Shown here: piece after piece, positions 32,357 to 41,152 of the stretch
Layout of the letters: every line of letters begins with the position of its first letter
Numbering within the stretch: the stretch's first letter is position 1
Source of the DNA: Acidisphaera sp. S103
GTDB lineage: Bacteria; Pseudomonadota; Alphaproteobacteria; Acetobacterales; Acetobacteraceae
Reading direction: 5' to 3'
Assembly: GCF_009765975.1 (NCBI RefSeq)
Contig: NZ_LMUJ01000036.1
Span: 14,005-78,004, forward strand
Length of the DNA stretch: 64,000 nucleotides
Position numbers and translations under genes: made by a program
The notes under the pieces: generated by a model
Told to the model about the DNA's origin: nothing
Database searches by the model: none
Seen by the model: only the letters and a program-made list of their open reading frames with translations

Positions 32357-33232
32357 ATGCTGACCGGAGCGATCATCGCTGGCGTGGTGTTCGGGTTGTA
32401 CTACACGTTGGTCGGGCTGGGGTTGAACCTGGTGTTCGGCGTCATGCGCATCGTCAACCTGGCGCATGGCGACTTCCTGATGCTGGGCGGTATTGCCGCC
32501 TGGTTTCTGTTCACCAGTCTCGGGCTGCATCCGTTGGTTTCGGCCGGGCTGGTCGTCGTCGTGTTCGTGCTGATCGGGTTGCCGATCTATTACCTGGTGG
32601 TGCCTCGGCTGTTGCGGTCGCGCGATTCCGAGATGCTGTCGCTGATCCTGTTCTTCGGTGTTTCGCAGATGATCGAGGCGGTGACGACCATTGGCCTCGG
32701 GTCCACGGAACGGTCGCTGCCGCCGCGGCTGCTGGGTGTGGGTCCGGTGATCCTGTTCGGCACCCGTTTGCCCAAGGCGTGGATCTTCAGCGCCATTGCC
32801 AGCGCGGTCGCCGTGCTGCTGGTGTATCTCTATTTGTATCGCACCCGGCTGGGCACGCTGACGCGGGCGGTGATGGTCAGCCGGGATGAGGCGCTGGCGA
32901 CGGGGATCGACGTCAATTTCGTTTCGGCCGTGGCGTTCGGCATCAGCCTCGCGCTGGCCGGGGTCGCCGGGGTGTTCGCGCCGTTCATCCTGGGTAGCAT
33001 CACGCCGAACATGGGGGTGGCGATCAACATCACCGCCTTCGCCGTCATCGTCGTCGGCACGCTGGGCAATCCGCTGGGCACGCTGCTGGGCGGGATCATC
33101 TATGGCGTGTCGCTGATGCTGATGCAGACCTATCTGAGTTCCTGGGCCAATCTGTTGCCGAACCTGCTGCTGATCGCCGTGCTTCTGGTCCGCCCCGAGG
33201 GCATTTTCGGAAGGAAGGTGCGGCGTGCCTGA
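32357..33232 (+). CDS. livH: Liv-type ABC importer permease, LivH-like
   Basis: 291-residue inner-membrane permease with about eight helices. It begins MLTGAIIAGVVFGLYYTLVGLGLNLVFGVMRIVNLAHGDFLMLG, the N-terminal signature of LivH. The conserved cytoplasmic loop that contacts the ATPases is SRDEALATGIDVNFVSAVAFGISLALAG. The C-terminal LLIAVLLVRPEGIFGRK is also typical. No strong ribosome site precedes ATG 32357. It overlaps the LivM-like gene by eight bases. It pairs with LivM to form the channel. Confidence 0.88.
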   Translation: MLTGAIIAGVVFGLYYTLVGLGLNLVFGVMRIVNLAHGDFLMLGGIAAWFLFTSLGLHPLVSAGLVVVVFVLIGLPIYYLVVPRLLRSRDSEMLSLILFFGVSQMIEAVTTIGLGSTERSLPPRLLGVGPVILFGTRLPKAWIFSAIASAVAVLLVYLYLYRTRLGTLTRAVMVSRDEALATGIDVNFVSAVAFGISLALAGVAGVFAPFILGSITPNMGVAINITAFAVIVVGTLGNPLGTLLGGIIYGVSLMLMQTYLSSWANLLPNLLLIAVLLVRPEGIFGRKVRRA

Positions 33233-34178
33233 TACTGGGGCGGAAGCCCGAGCCAAGCTGGTCCGGCGGGTTATCCTGGACACCAGCATCGCGGCCGTGG
33301 TCGTCATCGGCATGGGCGTCGCGCGCGGCGTCTATTCCAACGAGCTGATGCTGTTCAACTTCGTCATGTTCCTGGCGTTGGCGCAGGGCCTGAACATCAT
33401 CTACGGCTTCACCGGCTACCTGCCGTTTGGCTATGTCGGGTTTTATGGTGCTGGGGCCTATGGGTTTTCGCTGGTTGTGATGCACCTGCATGCTTCGGCG
33501 CTGGTGGGCATGGCCGCCGCGGCCGTAGCCGCGTTGGTGCTGGCGGTGATCCTGTTGCCGTTGCTGCGGCTGTCCGGTGCGTATTTCGCCATTGCCAGTA
33601 TGGCCGCCGCGCAGGCGGTGTATGAGGTCGTTGCCAATCCCGATCTCGAGAACATCACCAAGGGGCCGTACGGAGTCTCGCTGTCCGATGTCTTCGCGCC
33701 GGCGTTTTCCTACTACATCGCGCTGGCGATCCTGGCCTTCACGCTGCTGCTTGTGGTCTGGCTGCGGAATTCGCGCTTCGGCATGTCGTTGCAGGCGATC
33801 CGGGACGATTCGGTCAGTGCCGCGATGGCCGGCGTGTCCGTGGTCCGCGGTCGCACGATTGCCTGGCTGTTGTCGGCGCTGGTCGCCGGGCTGGTAGGCG
33901 GGGTGTTCGCCTGGCACATCTCGGTGTTTTATCCGGATACGGCGTTCGACCTGAACATCTCGATCTTCGCCACGGTGTTCCTGCTGTTCGGCGGCGCAAC
34001 CACGCTGTGCGGACCGCTGTTGGGCGTGTTCATCCTGTATGGCATCTACAACGTCATCGGCATCGCCGTGCCGCAGTATTTCGAGTTCACCTATGGCGCG
34101 CTGATTGTGCTGCTGGTGCTGTTCCTGCCCAACGGCCTGGTGTCCCTGCTGACCAACCGAGGCATCCGTGTCCCCTGA
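33225..34178 (+). CDS. livM: Liv-type ABC importer permease, LivM-like
   Basis: 317-residue permease, the second half of the channel. It starts at GTG 33225 within the LivH-like gene and itself overlaps the LivG-like gene by 11 bases. The family landmarks are LAQGLNIIYGFTGYLPFGYVGFYGAGAY, the helix-rich centre, the coupling loop RNSRFGMSLQAIRDDSVSAAMAGVSVVRGR and a C-terminal VLLVLFLPNGLVSLL. The LivM-typical N-terminal extension is short here (about 20 residues before the first helix). Confidence 0.88.
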   Translation: MPDTGAEARAKLVRRVILDTSIAAVVVIGMGVARGVYSNELMLFNFVMFLALAQGLNIIYGFTGYLPFGYVGFYGAGAYGFSLVVMHLHASALVGMAAAAVAALVLAVILLPLLRLSGAYFAIASMAAAQAVYEVVANPDLENITKGPYGVSLSDVFAPAFSYYIALAILAFTLLLVVWLRNSRFGMSLQAIRDDSVSAAMAGVSVVRGRTIAWLLSALVAGLVGGVFAWHISVFYPDTAFDLNISIFATVFLLFGGATTLCGPLLGVFILYGIYNVIGIAVPQYFEFTYGALIVLLVLFLPNGLVSLLTNRGIRVP

Positions 34179-34890
34179 ACCTCTGTTGAACGTTGAGGGC
34201 CTGGTCAAGCGGTTTGGCGGATTCAGGGCGCTGGACGGGGTCAGCTTTCATCTGAACCCGGGCGAGGTTTTGGGGCTGGTCGGTCCGAACGGGTCCGGCA
34301 AGACCACCTGCATCAATGTCATCTGCGGGCTGTACGCGGCGGATGGCGGGTCGGTGACGTATAATGGCCGGTCGATCGTGGGCGAGAAGTCGCATCGGCT
34401 GGTTAAATCGGGGATCAACCGGACGTTCCAGTCGCCTCGGCCGTTTTTGTCGCTGACGGTGCGGGAGAATGTGGAGGTCGCGGCGCATTACGGCGATCCG
34501 AAGCCGGGGTTCGACATCGATGCGTTGCTGGCGTTGCTGGAACTCGATTCGTATGCGCAGCGCCCGGCGGCTGAGCTGAACAGCGCGCAGCAGAAGACAT
34601 TGGATTTGGCTCGGGCAATGGCGACGGAGCCTCGGCTGCTGTTGGTGGACGAATTGGCGGCGGGGCTGAACCCGGCGGAGTTGTCGCGCATGGCGGACCG
34701 GCTGCGGGCGCTGGCCGATGGCGGGATGGCGCTGCTGGTGGTGGAGCACCTGATGGGGTTCATCGACAAGGTCACCGACCGGGTGGTGGTGATGGCTGCG
34801 GGGAAAGAGTTCTTCGGCGGCACGTTGGCGGATGCGACGCGCGATCCGGAGGTGATCCGGGTGTTCCTGGGGGGTGGTCATCATGGGTGA
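34168..34890 (+). CDS. livG: Liv-type ABC ATPase, LivG-like
   Basis: 240-residue ATP-binding subunit starting at GTG 34168. Walker A is GPNGSGKTT (about 40-48), Walker B is LLLVDELAAGLNP, the Q-loop lies in NRTFQSPRPF and the switch His in LVVEHLM. The ABC signature is degenerate: where LSxGQ is expected the chain reads ELNSAQQKTLDLARAM. LivG-type proteins commonly keep LSYGQ, so the change may weaken ATP hydrolysis at one of the two sites. It also lacks the 25 or so residues between signature and Q-loop seen in longer LivG proteins. Walker B is followed by DEL instead of DEP. Confidence 0.85.
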   Translation: MSPEPLLNVEGLVKRFGGFRALDGVSFHLNPGEVLGLVGPNGSGKTTCINVICGLYAADGGSVTYNGRSIVGEKSHRLVKSGINRTFQSPRPFLSLTVRENVEVAAHYGDPKPGFDIDALLALLELDSYAQRPAAELNSAQQKTLDLARAMATEPRLLLVDELAAGLNPAELSRMADRLRALADGGMALLVVEHLMGFIDKVTDRVVVMAAGKEFFGGTLADATRDPEVIRVFLGGGHHG

Positions 34891-34948
34891 TCGCTTGGTT
34901 GTCGGGGGTGAGTTGGCAATTGGCGTGGTGTCGACGCGGGTAAGGTCG

Positions 34949-35153
34949 TGGGTGGCCGGGCCAAGCCCAATAGGCATCAGGATAGGCGGTAGATGGAGAG
35001 GCGGGTGGCCAAACCGGCTCCGGCCCATCCGTCATGGCCGGGCGTGTTCCGGCCATGACGGCAAGAGCGTGCCGGCTGACCAAATTTTTGCCCCCGGCAT
35101 CCCTATCCTGATGCCTATGGGGCCAAGCCCGGCCATGACACGAGGGACGGCCT
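34949..35153. repeat. Composite palindromic repeat region between livG and livF
   Basis: The 278-base gap between the two ATPase genes is mostly repeats. ATAGGCATCAGGATAGG (34970-34986) is perfectly inverted at 35102-35118. Outside these arms lie GTCGTGGGTGGCCGGGCCAAGCCC on the left and GGGGCCAAGCCCGGCCATGACACGAGG on the right, which together equal one element like that at 46471-46508 but split. A further GGCCGGGCGTG-TTCCGGCC hairpin sits inside (about 35036-35055). The layout suggests one repeat inserted into another. Confidence 0.75.
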
Positions 35154-35168
35154 CGTCGGGTTCTCGTC

Positions 35169-35885
35169 ATGGCTGATCGCCCCTCTGTCATGCGCGCCGC
35201 CGGCATCGAGGCGGGATATGGCCGGGTTCAGGTGCTTTGGGGCGCCGGACTGGATGTACGGGAGAAAGAAAGCGTTGTGCTGCTGGGGGCCAATGGCGCC
35301 GGCAAGACCACGCTGTTGAAGGTGGTTGTCGGTTTGTTGCCGGCCTGGAAGGGGGCCGTGCGGCTCGAACCGGATGACGTCACGGCGTGGCGCACCGACA
35401 AGCGGGTCCGGCGGGGCATGGCTTATATGTCGGAGATCGGGGTTTTTCCGGGTCTGTCCATCGACGAGAATCTGCGGGTTGGCGGCCAGTTCATCGAGAA
35501 GACCGCGTTGAAGCGCCGGATGGAGGAACTTTACGCCTACTTCCCCGACATCGCGCATCGGCGTGGTGCCCTGGCGGGCAGCTTGTCGGGTGGGCAGCGC
35601 AAGATGCTGGGGATCGCCAAGGCGCTGGCGTCGTCGCCTCGATTGCTGGTGATGGATGAGCCCTCGGCGGGCCTGTCGCCGCTGTTCGTCGGGCAGGTGA
35701 TCGAGGTGTTAAGCCGGTTCCGCGAGTCGGGGCTGGCGATGCTGATCGCGGAGCAGAATATCGCGTTCCTGGATCTCGCCGATCGGGTGTTCACGCTGGA
35801 CGGCGGGCGGATCCGCTTCGAGGGCAGCGTCGCCGAACTCGAGGCCGATGACTCGCTGCACCGGACTTATTTCGGTCTGGCCTGA
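35169..35885 (+). CDS. livF: Liv-type ABC ATPase, LivF-like
   Basis: 238 residues with all ABC motifs intact: Walker A GANGAGKTT (about 40-48), signature LSGGQRKMLGIAKAL, Walker B LLVMDEPSAGLSP and the switch His position occupied by Gln in IAEQNI, as is usual for LivF. It begins AGIEAGYGRVQVLWGAGLDV. It is separated from the LivG-like gene by a repeat-filled gap, unlike the other overlapping genes of this operon, so its expression may be partly uncoupled. ATG 35169 has no clear ribosome site. Confidence 0.88.
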   Translation: MADRPSVMRAAGIEAGYGRVQVLWGAGLDVREKESVVLLGANGAGKTTLLKVVVGLLPAWKGAVRLEPDDVTAWRTDKRVRRGMAYMSEIGVFPGLSIDENLRVGGQFIEKTALKRRMEELYAYFPDIAHRRGALAGSLSGGQRKMLGIAKALASSPRLLVMDEPSAGLSPLFVGQVIEVLSRFRESGLAMLIAEQNIAFLDLADRVFTLDGGRIRFEGSVAELEADDSLHRTYFGLA

Positions 35886-35931
35886 CGGAATAGAGGCGCC
35901 CGACAGAGCATACGGGTCCAATGGGGAAACA

Positions 35932-36795
35932 ATGCTCGTTCGGTTCGCTCCATTCCTGTTCGTGCTGCTTTGGAGCTCATCGTTCATAGCCGCCAAGGCG
36001 GGGTTGCGGCACTTCAGCCCGTTGTTGTTCGTTGCCATCCGGATGGCCTTGTGTGCCGCTGTGCTGGTTGTCGTGATGGTGGTGTTGCGGCGGTCGTGGC
36101 GGCCGTTGTCGGGATGGCGGTGGCTGCATTGCGCGATCGCCGGGGCGTTGTTGAACGCGATCGGGCTGATGGCGCCGCATGTCGGGCTGCTGCTGGCACC
36201 GGCGGCGCAGATCGCGCTGGTGCAATCGCTGACGCCGCTGCTGACCGCGGTGCTCGGTGTTGTGCTGCTGCACGAAGGCCTGCGCACCCGGCAATGGTTC
36301 GGGCTGGCGTTGGGGGTGGCCGGAGTCGGCCTCGTCGTCGGCCAGGCGGCGCTGGCGGATGCCGCCCGGTTTCAGGGGCTGGTGCTGGCGTTTGTCGGGG
36401 TGATCGGGTTGGTCGCCGGGACGCTGTATTTTGGGCGGTTCTGTCGGGGGGTGCCTCTGCTGCCCAGCGCGACCGTGCAGTTTGTCTCCGCAGCCGGGGT
36501 TTCGGCGCTGGGGGCTTGGTGGCTGGAAACGCCGCGCGCGGAGTGGGTCGGTCCCGGGATCGCGGCCATTGCGTGGAACACGGTCATGGTTTCTTTGGGC
36601 GGGATGGGACTGTATTTCGCCATGCTGGCCAAGGGGACGGCGGCGCGGACGACCTCCAATTTTTATCTTGTGCCCGGAACGACGGCGGTGTTGGCGTGGG
36701 CCATCCTGGGGGACCGGCTGACGCCGTTCGCGATCATGGGACTGATCGTGGCCTCGGCTGGCTGCTGGCTGGTCAATGCGGCGCCTCGGACGTGA
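35932..36795 (+). CDS. EamA/DMT-superfamily transporter (RhtA/YdcZ-like exporter)
   Basis: 287 residues with ten predicted helices in two EamA repeats. The first repeat starts FAPFLFVLLWSSSFIAAKAGLRHFSPLLFVAIRM; the second contains WNTVMVSLGGMGLYFAMLAKGTAARTTSNFYLVPGTTAVLAWAILGDRLTP, a typical EamA second-half motif. Members export amino acids or metabolites. It follows the Liv-type importer by 46 bases on the same strand and could be its last gene. Its last 133 bases overlap the end of the LysR gene on the other strand. Confidence 0.85.
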   Translation: MLVRFAPFLFVLLWSSSFIAAKAGLRHFSPLLFVAIRMALCAAVLVVVMVVLRRSWRPLSGWRWLHCAIAGALLNAIGLMAPHVGLLLAPAAQIALVQSLTPLLTAVLGVVLLHEGLRTRQWFGLALGVAGVGLVVGQAALADAARFQGLVLAFVGVIGLVAGTLYFGRFCRGVPLLPSATVQFVSAAGVSALGAWWLETPRAEWVGPGIAAIAWNTVMVSLGGMGLYFAMLAKGTAARTTSNFYLVPGTTAVLAWAILGDRLTPFAIMGLIVASAGCWLVNAAPRT

Positions 36796-37640
36796 TCGAG
36801 GAAGGCGCGTAGGGCGCTGGACAGGTGGGCTTCGCGGCGGTGGATGAAGACCGTGGTTACCATGGCTTCCTCTCGCGGCAGGCGATGCAGGGCTACGCGT
36901 TCGGTGCGCCATACCGGCCCGATCAGAGCGCGTGGCAGCAGGGTGATCCCCAGGCCGGCGGCGACGCAGCCGAAGATTGCCTCCAGCGTGCCGAATTCCA
37001 TCAGTCTTGGGACGGCGATGCCGCGTTTGGCGAGGAGGGCTTCGAGGCGCTGGCGATAGGAGCAGCCCGAGCGGAGGACAACGATGCGGGCGATGCCGCC
37101 TTGGGTGGCGGCCTCGATGGAGGTGATGTGGGGGGCGGTGAGGATCACCAGTTCTTCCTCGAACATGACCTGTTCTATCAGCGATTGGTTGGCGACGGGT
37201 CCGCAGACGAAGGCGCCTTCCAGGCGGGATTCCATCACCGCCTCGATCAGCTCCGCTGTGGTGCCGGGGCGGATGGCCATGTCGACATCCGGGCACGCGG
37301 CGGCGTAGCTGGCGAACAGCGGCGACAGATGCAGCGCGGCGGCGGTTTCCAGCGACCCGATGGTCAGTGGGCCGCGTGGCCTGCCATCATCCCGAGCGGC
37401 TCGGGCGGCGTCGGCAAGGAGCCAGGCGACGCGGCGGGCGTAGGGGAGGAGGCGTTCGCCGGCTGGGGTCAGTGCGACGCCGCGGCTGTGGCGCTCGAAC
37501 AGCGCGCAGCCCAGTTCTTCCTCCAGGCCGCGAATGCGGGCGGTGACGTTGGACTGCACGGTGTTCAGTTCGGCGGCGGCGCGGTTCATGCCGCCGGTGC
37601 GGGCGACGGCCTCGAAGACCTTGAGTTCGGCGGTTTCCAT
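36663..37640 (-). CDS. LysR-family transcriptional regulator
   Basis: 325 residues. The N-terminal winged HTH is clear: METAELKVFEAVARTGGMNRAAAELNTVQSNVTARIRGLEEELGCALFERHSRGVALTPAGERLLPYA. The effector domain follows (GPLTIGSLETAAALHLSPLFASY, GLGITLLPRALIGP). The last 40 or so residues, after AFLDHVRG, go beyond the normal LysR end and run antisense into the transporter gene. It is divergent from the YbfB-type transporter gene, which it very probably controls through the intergenic T-N11-A site at 37673-37689. Confidence 0.88.
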   Translation of the reverse strand: METAELKVFEAVARTGGMNRAAAELNTVQSNVTARIRGLEEELGCALFERHSRGVALTPAGERLLPYARRVAWLLADAARAARDDGRPRGPLTIGSLETAAALHLSPLFASYAAACPDVDMAIRPGTTAELIEAVMESRLEGAFVCGPVANQSLIEQVMFEEELVILTAPHITSIEAATQGGIARIVVLRSGCSYRQRLEALLAKRGIAVPRLMEFGTLEAIFGCVAAGLGITLLPRALIGPVWRTERVALHRLPREEAMVTTVFIHRREAHLSSALRAFLDHVRGAALTSQQPAEATISPMIANGVSRSPRMAHANTAVVPGTR

Positions 37641-37672
37641 GGGATGGTTGCCTTGGTGGGATATCGTTCTTG

Positions 37673-37689
37673 GTGATTAGTTATATCAC
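37673..37689. promoter_or_regulatory. LysR-type binding site candidate
   Basis: GTGAT-TAGTTAT-ATCAC, with inverted arms matching T-N11-A geometry, centred in the 96-base gap between the divergent LysR and YbfB-type transporter genes. The surrounding bases are AT-rich (TTAGTTATATCACAAGC), in contrast to the genes on both sides. Confidence 0.65.
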
Positions 37690-37736
37690 AAGCAATCGTT
37701 TGAAGATATCGCCTTGTGTCGCTAATTCGTGCGGTC

Positions 37737-38870
37737 ATGTCCCAGCGCCCCATATCCATTGCCTTGGGCGGTCTGATCGCCATGGCGGTCGCCATCGGTA
37801 TCGGCCGGTTCGTCTATACCCCTATCCTGCCGCCGATGATGACGGCGCTCGGGTTCAGCAAGGCGACGTTCGGGCTGATCGCGTCGGCGAATTTTGCCGG
37901 GTATCTGATCGGTGCGCTGGGGGCGACGCGGGCGGCTCTGCCGGGGCCGCAACAGTTGTGGTTGCCGGGTGCGCTGGTGCTGAGCGCGATTACGACCGGG
38001 GCGATGGGGCTGACCACGTCGGTGGCGGCTTTCCTGGTGTTGCGGTTTCTGGGCGGTGTCGCGAGTGCGCTGGTGCTGATCCTGTCGTCGGCGCTGGTGC
38101 TGGGGCGGTTGGCGACGGCTCGGCGATCAGGGTTGGCGGCACTGCATTTCGGTGGTGTGGGGGTGGGGATCGCGGTGTCCGCCGCTTTGGTCGCGGTGCA
38201 ACGGGCCGAGGGCGCTGATTGGGCATCGATGTGGTTGGGAAGTGGGGCGGTTTCGTTGCTGGGGGCCGTTGCGGTGGCGCTTTTGGTGTCGGGGCAACCG
38301 GCCGGGCCGGCGGTGGAGGAGGATGTCGTGACCGCGGCGCATGATCCTCGGTTGCGCCGGATGACGGCGGCCTATGGGTTGTTCGGATTCGGCTATGTGA
38401 TTACCGCGACGTTTCTGGTGGCGATCGTGCGGGCCACGCCGGCGATCCGGCCGTTGGAGCCGGTGATCTGGATCGTGGTCGGACTGGCGGCGGCGCCGTC
38501 CGTGTGGCTGTGGACGGTGGTGGGCCGGCGGATCGGGATTCCGGCTGCGTTCGCGGTGGCCGCGTTGGCCGAGGCGGTGGGCGTGCTGGCCAGCGTGGTG
38601 GTGCCGAATACCGTGGGGATTTGTATCGCCGCGGTGCTGGTCGGGGGGACGTTCATGGGGCTGACCGCTTTGGGTCTGATGCGGGGGCGGGACTTGACGA
38701 TCGGGGACCCTCGGCCGGTGATGGCGGCGATGACCGGGGCGTTCGGGGTGGGGCAGATCGTTGGGCCACTGCTGGCCGGGGTGCTGTCGGATGCGTTGGG
38801 CGGGTTTACGGTGCCTTCGCTGGCGGCGGCCGGCGGGTTGGTGGTGGCGGCTTGGTTGGCACGGCGGTGA
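37737..38870 (+). CDS. YbfB/YjiJ-family MFS transporter
   Basis: 377-residue permease with about 12 helices. The family signature is at the N-terminus: ALGGLIAMAVAIGIGRFVYTPILPPMMTALGFSKATFGLIASANFAGYLIGALGA. Members are predicted to export arabinose-like sugars or drugs, but none is well characterised. I chose ATG 37737; a GTG at 37716 in the same frame would add seven residues. It is divergent from a LysR gene with a candidate binding site between them. Confidence 0.83.
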   Translation: MSQRPISIALGGLIAMAVAIGIGRFVYTPILPPMMTALGFSKATFGLIASANFAGYLIGALGATRAALPGPQQLWLPGALVLSAITTGAMGLTTSVAAFLVLRFLGGVASALVLILSSALVLGRLATARRSGLAALHFGGVGVGIAVSAALVAVQRAEGADWASMWLGSGAVSLLGAVAVALLVSGQPAGPAVEEDVVTAAHDPRLRRMTAAYGLFGFGYVITATFLVAIVRATPAIRPLEPVIWIVVGLAAAPSVWLWTVVGRRIGIPAAFAVAALAEAVGVLASVVVPNTVGICIAAVLVGGTFMGLTALGLMRGRDLTIGDPRPVMAAMTGAFGVGQIVGPLLAGVLSDALGGFTVPSLAAAGGLVVAAWLARR

Positions 38871-38881
38871 GGGGCAAATCA

Positions 38882-39655
38882 TTACACAGCCGCCCGCCCT
38901 CCATCCACAAACAGGTTGGCCCCGTTGATGTAACGACCGGCGTCGGAGCACAGCAGCATCGCCGCGCCCACCAGGTCGTCGGGGGTGCCGAGGCGGCCGG
39001 CGGGGATGCGTTGGGCCAGGGCCTCGCCTTCTGTCGCCATCTGGGCGCGGTTGCGGGCAGTCAGGATGGCGCCGGGGGCGAGGTTGTTCACTGTCACGCC
39101 CTGGCTACCGTATTGGCGGGCCAGGCTCAGGGTCCAGTTGCGTTGCGCGGCCTTGGTGCCGGCGTAGACGAACATCGCGGGGTGCGGCCGTTCCTGCTGG
39201 ATGCTGCCGATGGTCACCACCCGGCCCCAGCCGCGTTCGGCCATCGGCGAGACCAAGGTTTGCAGCAACTCCATCGTGGTGCGCAGGTTGACGGCGATCT
39301 GGCGGTCGAAGTGTTCTCGGGTGATCGCGTTGAAATCCTCGGGCAATTCGATGGAGGCGTTCAGCACCAGGATGTCGACCGGGGCCCAGGCGGTGACGGC
39401 GGCGGCGAGGCTGTGACCGGCGTCGTCATGGGTGAAATCCTGGCCGAACGCGGCGGCTTTTCCGCCCGTGGCTTGGATTTCCTGGACGACGGCGGTGGCA
39501 TCGCGGGTCTCCTCTTCGGTGCCGGCGTGATGGATGGCCAGGCGTGCGCCGGCACCGGCGAGGCCCAGGGCGATGGCTTTGCCGATCTCGCGGCGGGCAC
39601 CGGTCACCAGGGCGGTGCGGCCGGTCAGGCGGAATGGGGCGAAGGGGTCGGACAT
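38882..39655 (-). CDS. Short-chain dehydrogenase/reductase
   Basis: NAD(P)-dependent oxidoreductase of 257 residues. The cofactor motif is TGARREIG, with R-E-I-G in place of the common G-I-G. Other landmarks are NASIELPEDFNAI, the catalytic serine in TIGSIQQ and the pair YAGTK (Tyr/Lys), followed by NNLAPGAI and NGANLFVDGGRAAV at the end. The start ATG 39655 (MSDPFAPFRLTGRTALVTG) is preferred to an upstream one that would add 46 residues of unlikely composition. It converges with the YbfB-type gene, 11 bases between stops. Substrate unknown. Confidence 0.86.
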   Translation of the reverse strand: MSDPFAPFRLTGRTALVTGARREIGKAIALGLAGAGARLAIHHAGTEEETRDATAVVQEIQATGGKAAAFGQDFTHDDAGHSLAAAVTAWAPVDILVLNASIELPEDFNAITREHFDRQIAVNLRTTMELLQTLVSPMAERGWGRVVTIGSIQQERPHPAMFVYAGTKAAQRNWTLSLARQYGSQGVTVNNLAPGAILTARNRAQMATEGEALAQRIPAGRLGTPDDLVGAAMLLCSDAGRYINGANLFVDGGRAAV

Positions 39656-40120
39656 CGTGGGGCTGGCTCCGGGCGCGCGGTTGGTGGCCCCCATTTCAAG
39701 GGCGGCGACGGTGATGGCAAGTGGTGATGCGGGGATGTCGGTTTGGGGGTGGTGGGCGTGCCTGAAAGATCCCGCGGCGATCCGCCAATACAAATCAACT
39801 TGCCAAGGTGATTGTCGATCTCGCGGCTAGAGCCGTTACCGACGATCGACCTAACGCACGCCGAAGTTGGACATGTACGCCGCACGCCGCAGGTCGCCGG
39901 AACCGACTAGACGGACGAGCACCTTCAGAAAAAAAGATCGATAATCGCGCGCATACGATCGGGCTGCACCCCATGCACTGCAATTTCCGCTAAATTTACA
40001 CGACTCTGAAATGTACTTCGGCGATGCCGGCTGGCGTGGTGCATAAACTATGGGTTATTGTTGATATTTGTTCGAATCATTAAGATGGGGATAAAGCACA
40101 GAGAATAATCCGGCAGCGGG
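39656..40120. other. Gap of about 465 bases, AT-richer, no gene seen
   Basis: No convincing coding sequence on either strand. From about 39,930 on, the DNA becomes clearly AT-richer (AAAAAAAGATCGATAAT, AAATTTACACGACTCTGAAATGTAC, GGTTATTGTTGATATTTG), in keeping with the less GC-rich acyltransferase gene that follows. This change of composition may mark the edge of acquired DNA. Confidence 0.5.
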
Positions 40121-41152
40121 TCAATCCGCATTCCTTTCTGGGGCAATGTCTGGCGGATCGAGACGGCGGCGAGCAATTATATTTTGGAGGGTGTAGCCTG
40201 GGACAAGCAGATTCTTGGCGTATCGTACAACTTGAAACATCGTCGACGTGGTTCGGACGAAGTATCTTGGTTTGATGGTCCCGCCGAACCCGGTTAGAAG
40301 TAATAAATTGGTTTTGCTATCCAGGCCGTCGGTGTTGAACGTCAGCCCGCTTAAGGCCGCATGCTGGATCGCTGTCCAAATGAGCAGGCTCGTGGCTCCA
40401 TTCTGCGAATTCGGCGTGCGGGTAGACATCAAGTAATACTCGGAGTCATCATCCCAGATCGTGAAAATACCGGATTTGGCAACGCCCGTTGAGTCCCTGG
40501 TCACCAATATGCGTCCGACACCTCGGTGTAGAGATTCGGTAATGAGTTTGCCGTAGATACGGCGATCATAGTGATTCCGCACACCGCGCGCGTGAAGGTT
40601 ACGGTCGTAAAAATCCAGGAACGGTTCCGGATCGAGCAATTGCTCCACCGTCAGACTTTCCTGCGCGCGACGAATCACGTTGCGGGTCTTGTCACGCATC
40701 TGCTGCCAGAGATTTTCTTTCGAGTCAGGCGCCACCTCGGTTGTATAATCAACGCCGGTAGCGAAATCGGCCGCTTCAAACGCGAGTGTATCGCTGATAC
40801 CGCGATGCAGCCGGAACCAGATATGGGATGCTTGCGGCAACTGTTCGATCAGATCACGGGTGATGTTGAACCGTCGCAAGGAACGGGTGGATCCGCTCAT
40901 GTTTGCCAGCGCGGGTCCCAGAACGTGTGTCATCGCTGGCATGGTCAGGGTTGTTTGACCACCGATTCGTCTGCCAAGCAGATAAGGCAGCCGTCCAACT
41001 ATCACGCCATCGGATGATACCAAAGCCTCCTGATAAGCGCCGTTACTGGCGATTTCCAGCCACCAGGGTTCGTGGAAGATCGTCGGCACCAGGGTAGTGC
41101 ACTGCGGCGTTTTACCACTGACTTGCGGACCAATGATCTGTCCGACATGCAT
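40121..41152 (-). CDS. FemAB/BioF2-like GNAT acyltransferase
   Basis: 343 residues resembling the acetyltransf_6 (BioF2/FemAB) group that transfers an acyl or aminoacyl group to cell-surface or small-molecule acceptors. Landmarks are PWWLEIASNGAYQEALVSSDGVIVGRLPYLLGRR, ENLWQQMRDKTRNVIRRAQE (the FemAB-like helix), FYDRNLHARGVRNHYDRRIY and FNTDGLDSKTNLLLLTGFGGTIKPRYF. The start ATG 41152 follows AGGAAA; an in-frame TTG at 41188 is an alternative. GC content is lower than neighbours, suggesting transfer. Such genes usually lie in polysaccharide or exported-glycan loci, but none is nearby. Confidence 0.75.
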   Translation of the reverse strand: MHVGQIIGPQVSGKTPQCTTLVPTIFHEPWWLEIASNGAYQEALVSSDGVIVGRLPYLLGRRIGGQTTLTMPAMTHVLGPALANMSGSTRSLRRFNITRDLIEQLPQASHIWFRLHRGISDTLAFEAADFATGVDYTTEVAPDSKENLWQQMRDKTRNVIRRAQESLTVEQLLDPEPFLDFYDRNLHARGVRNHYDRRIYGKLITESLHRGVGRILVTRDSTGVAKSGIFTIWDDDSEYYLMSTRTPNSQNGATSLLIWTAIQHAALSGLTFNTDGLDSKTNLLLLTGFGGTIKPRYFVRTTSTMFQVVRYAKNLLVPGYTLQNIIARRRLDPPDIAPERNAD

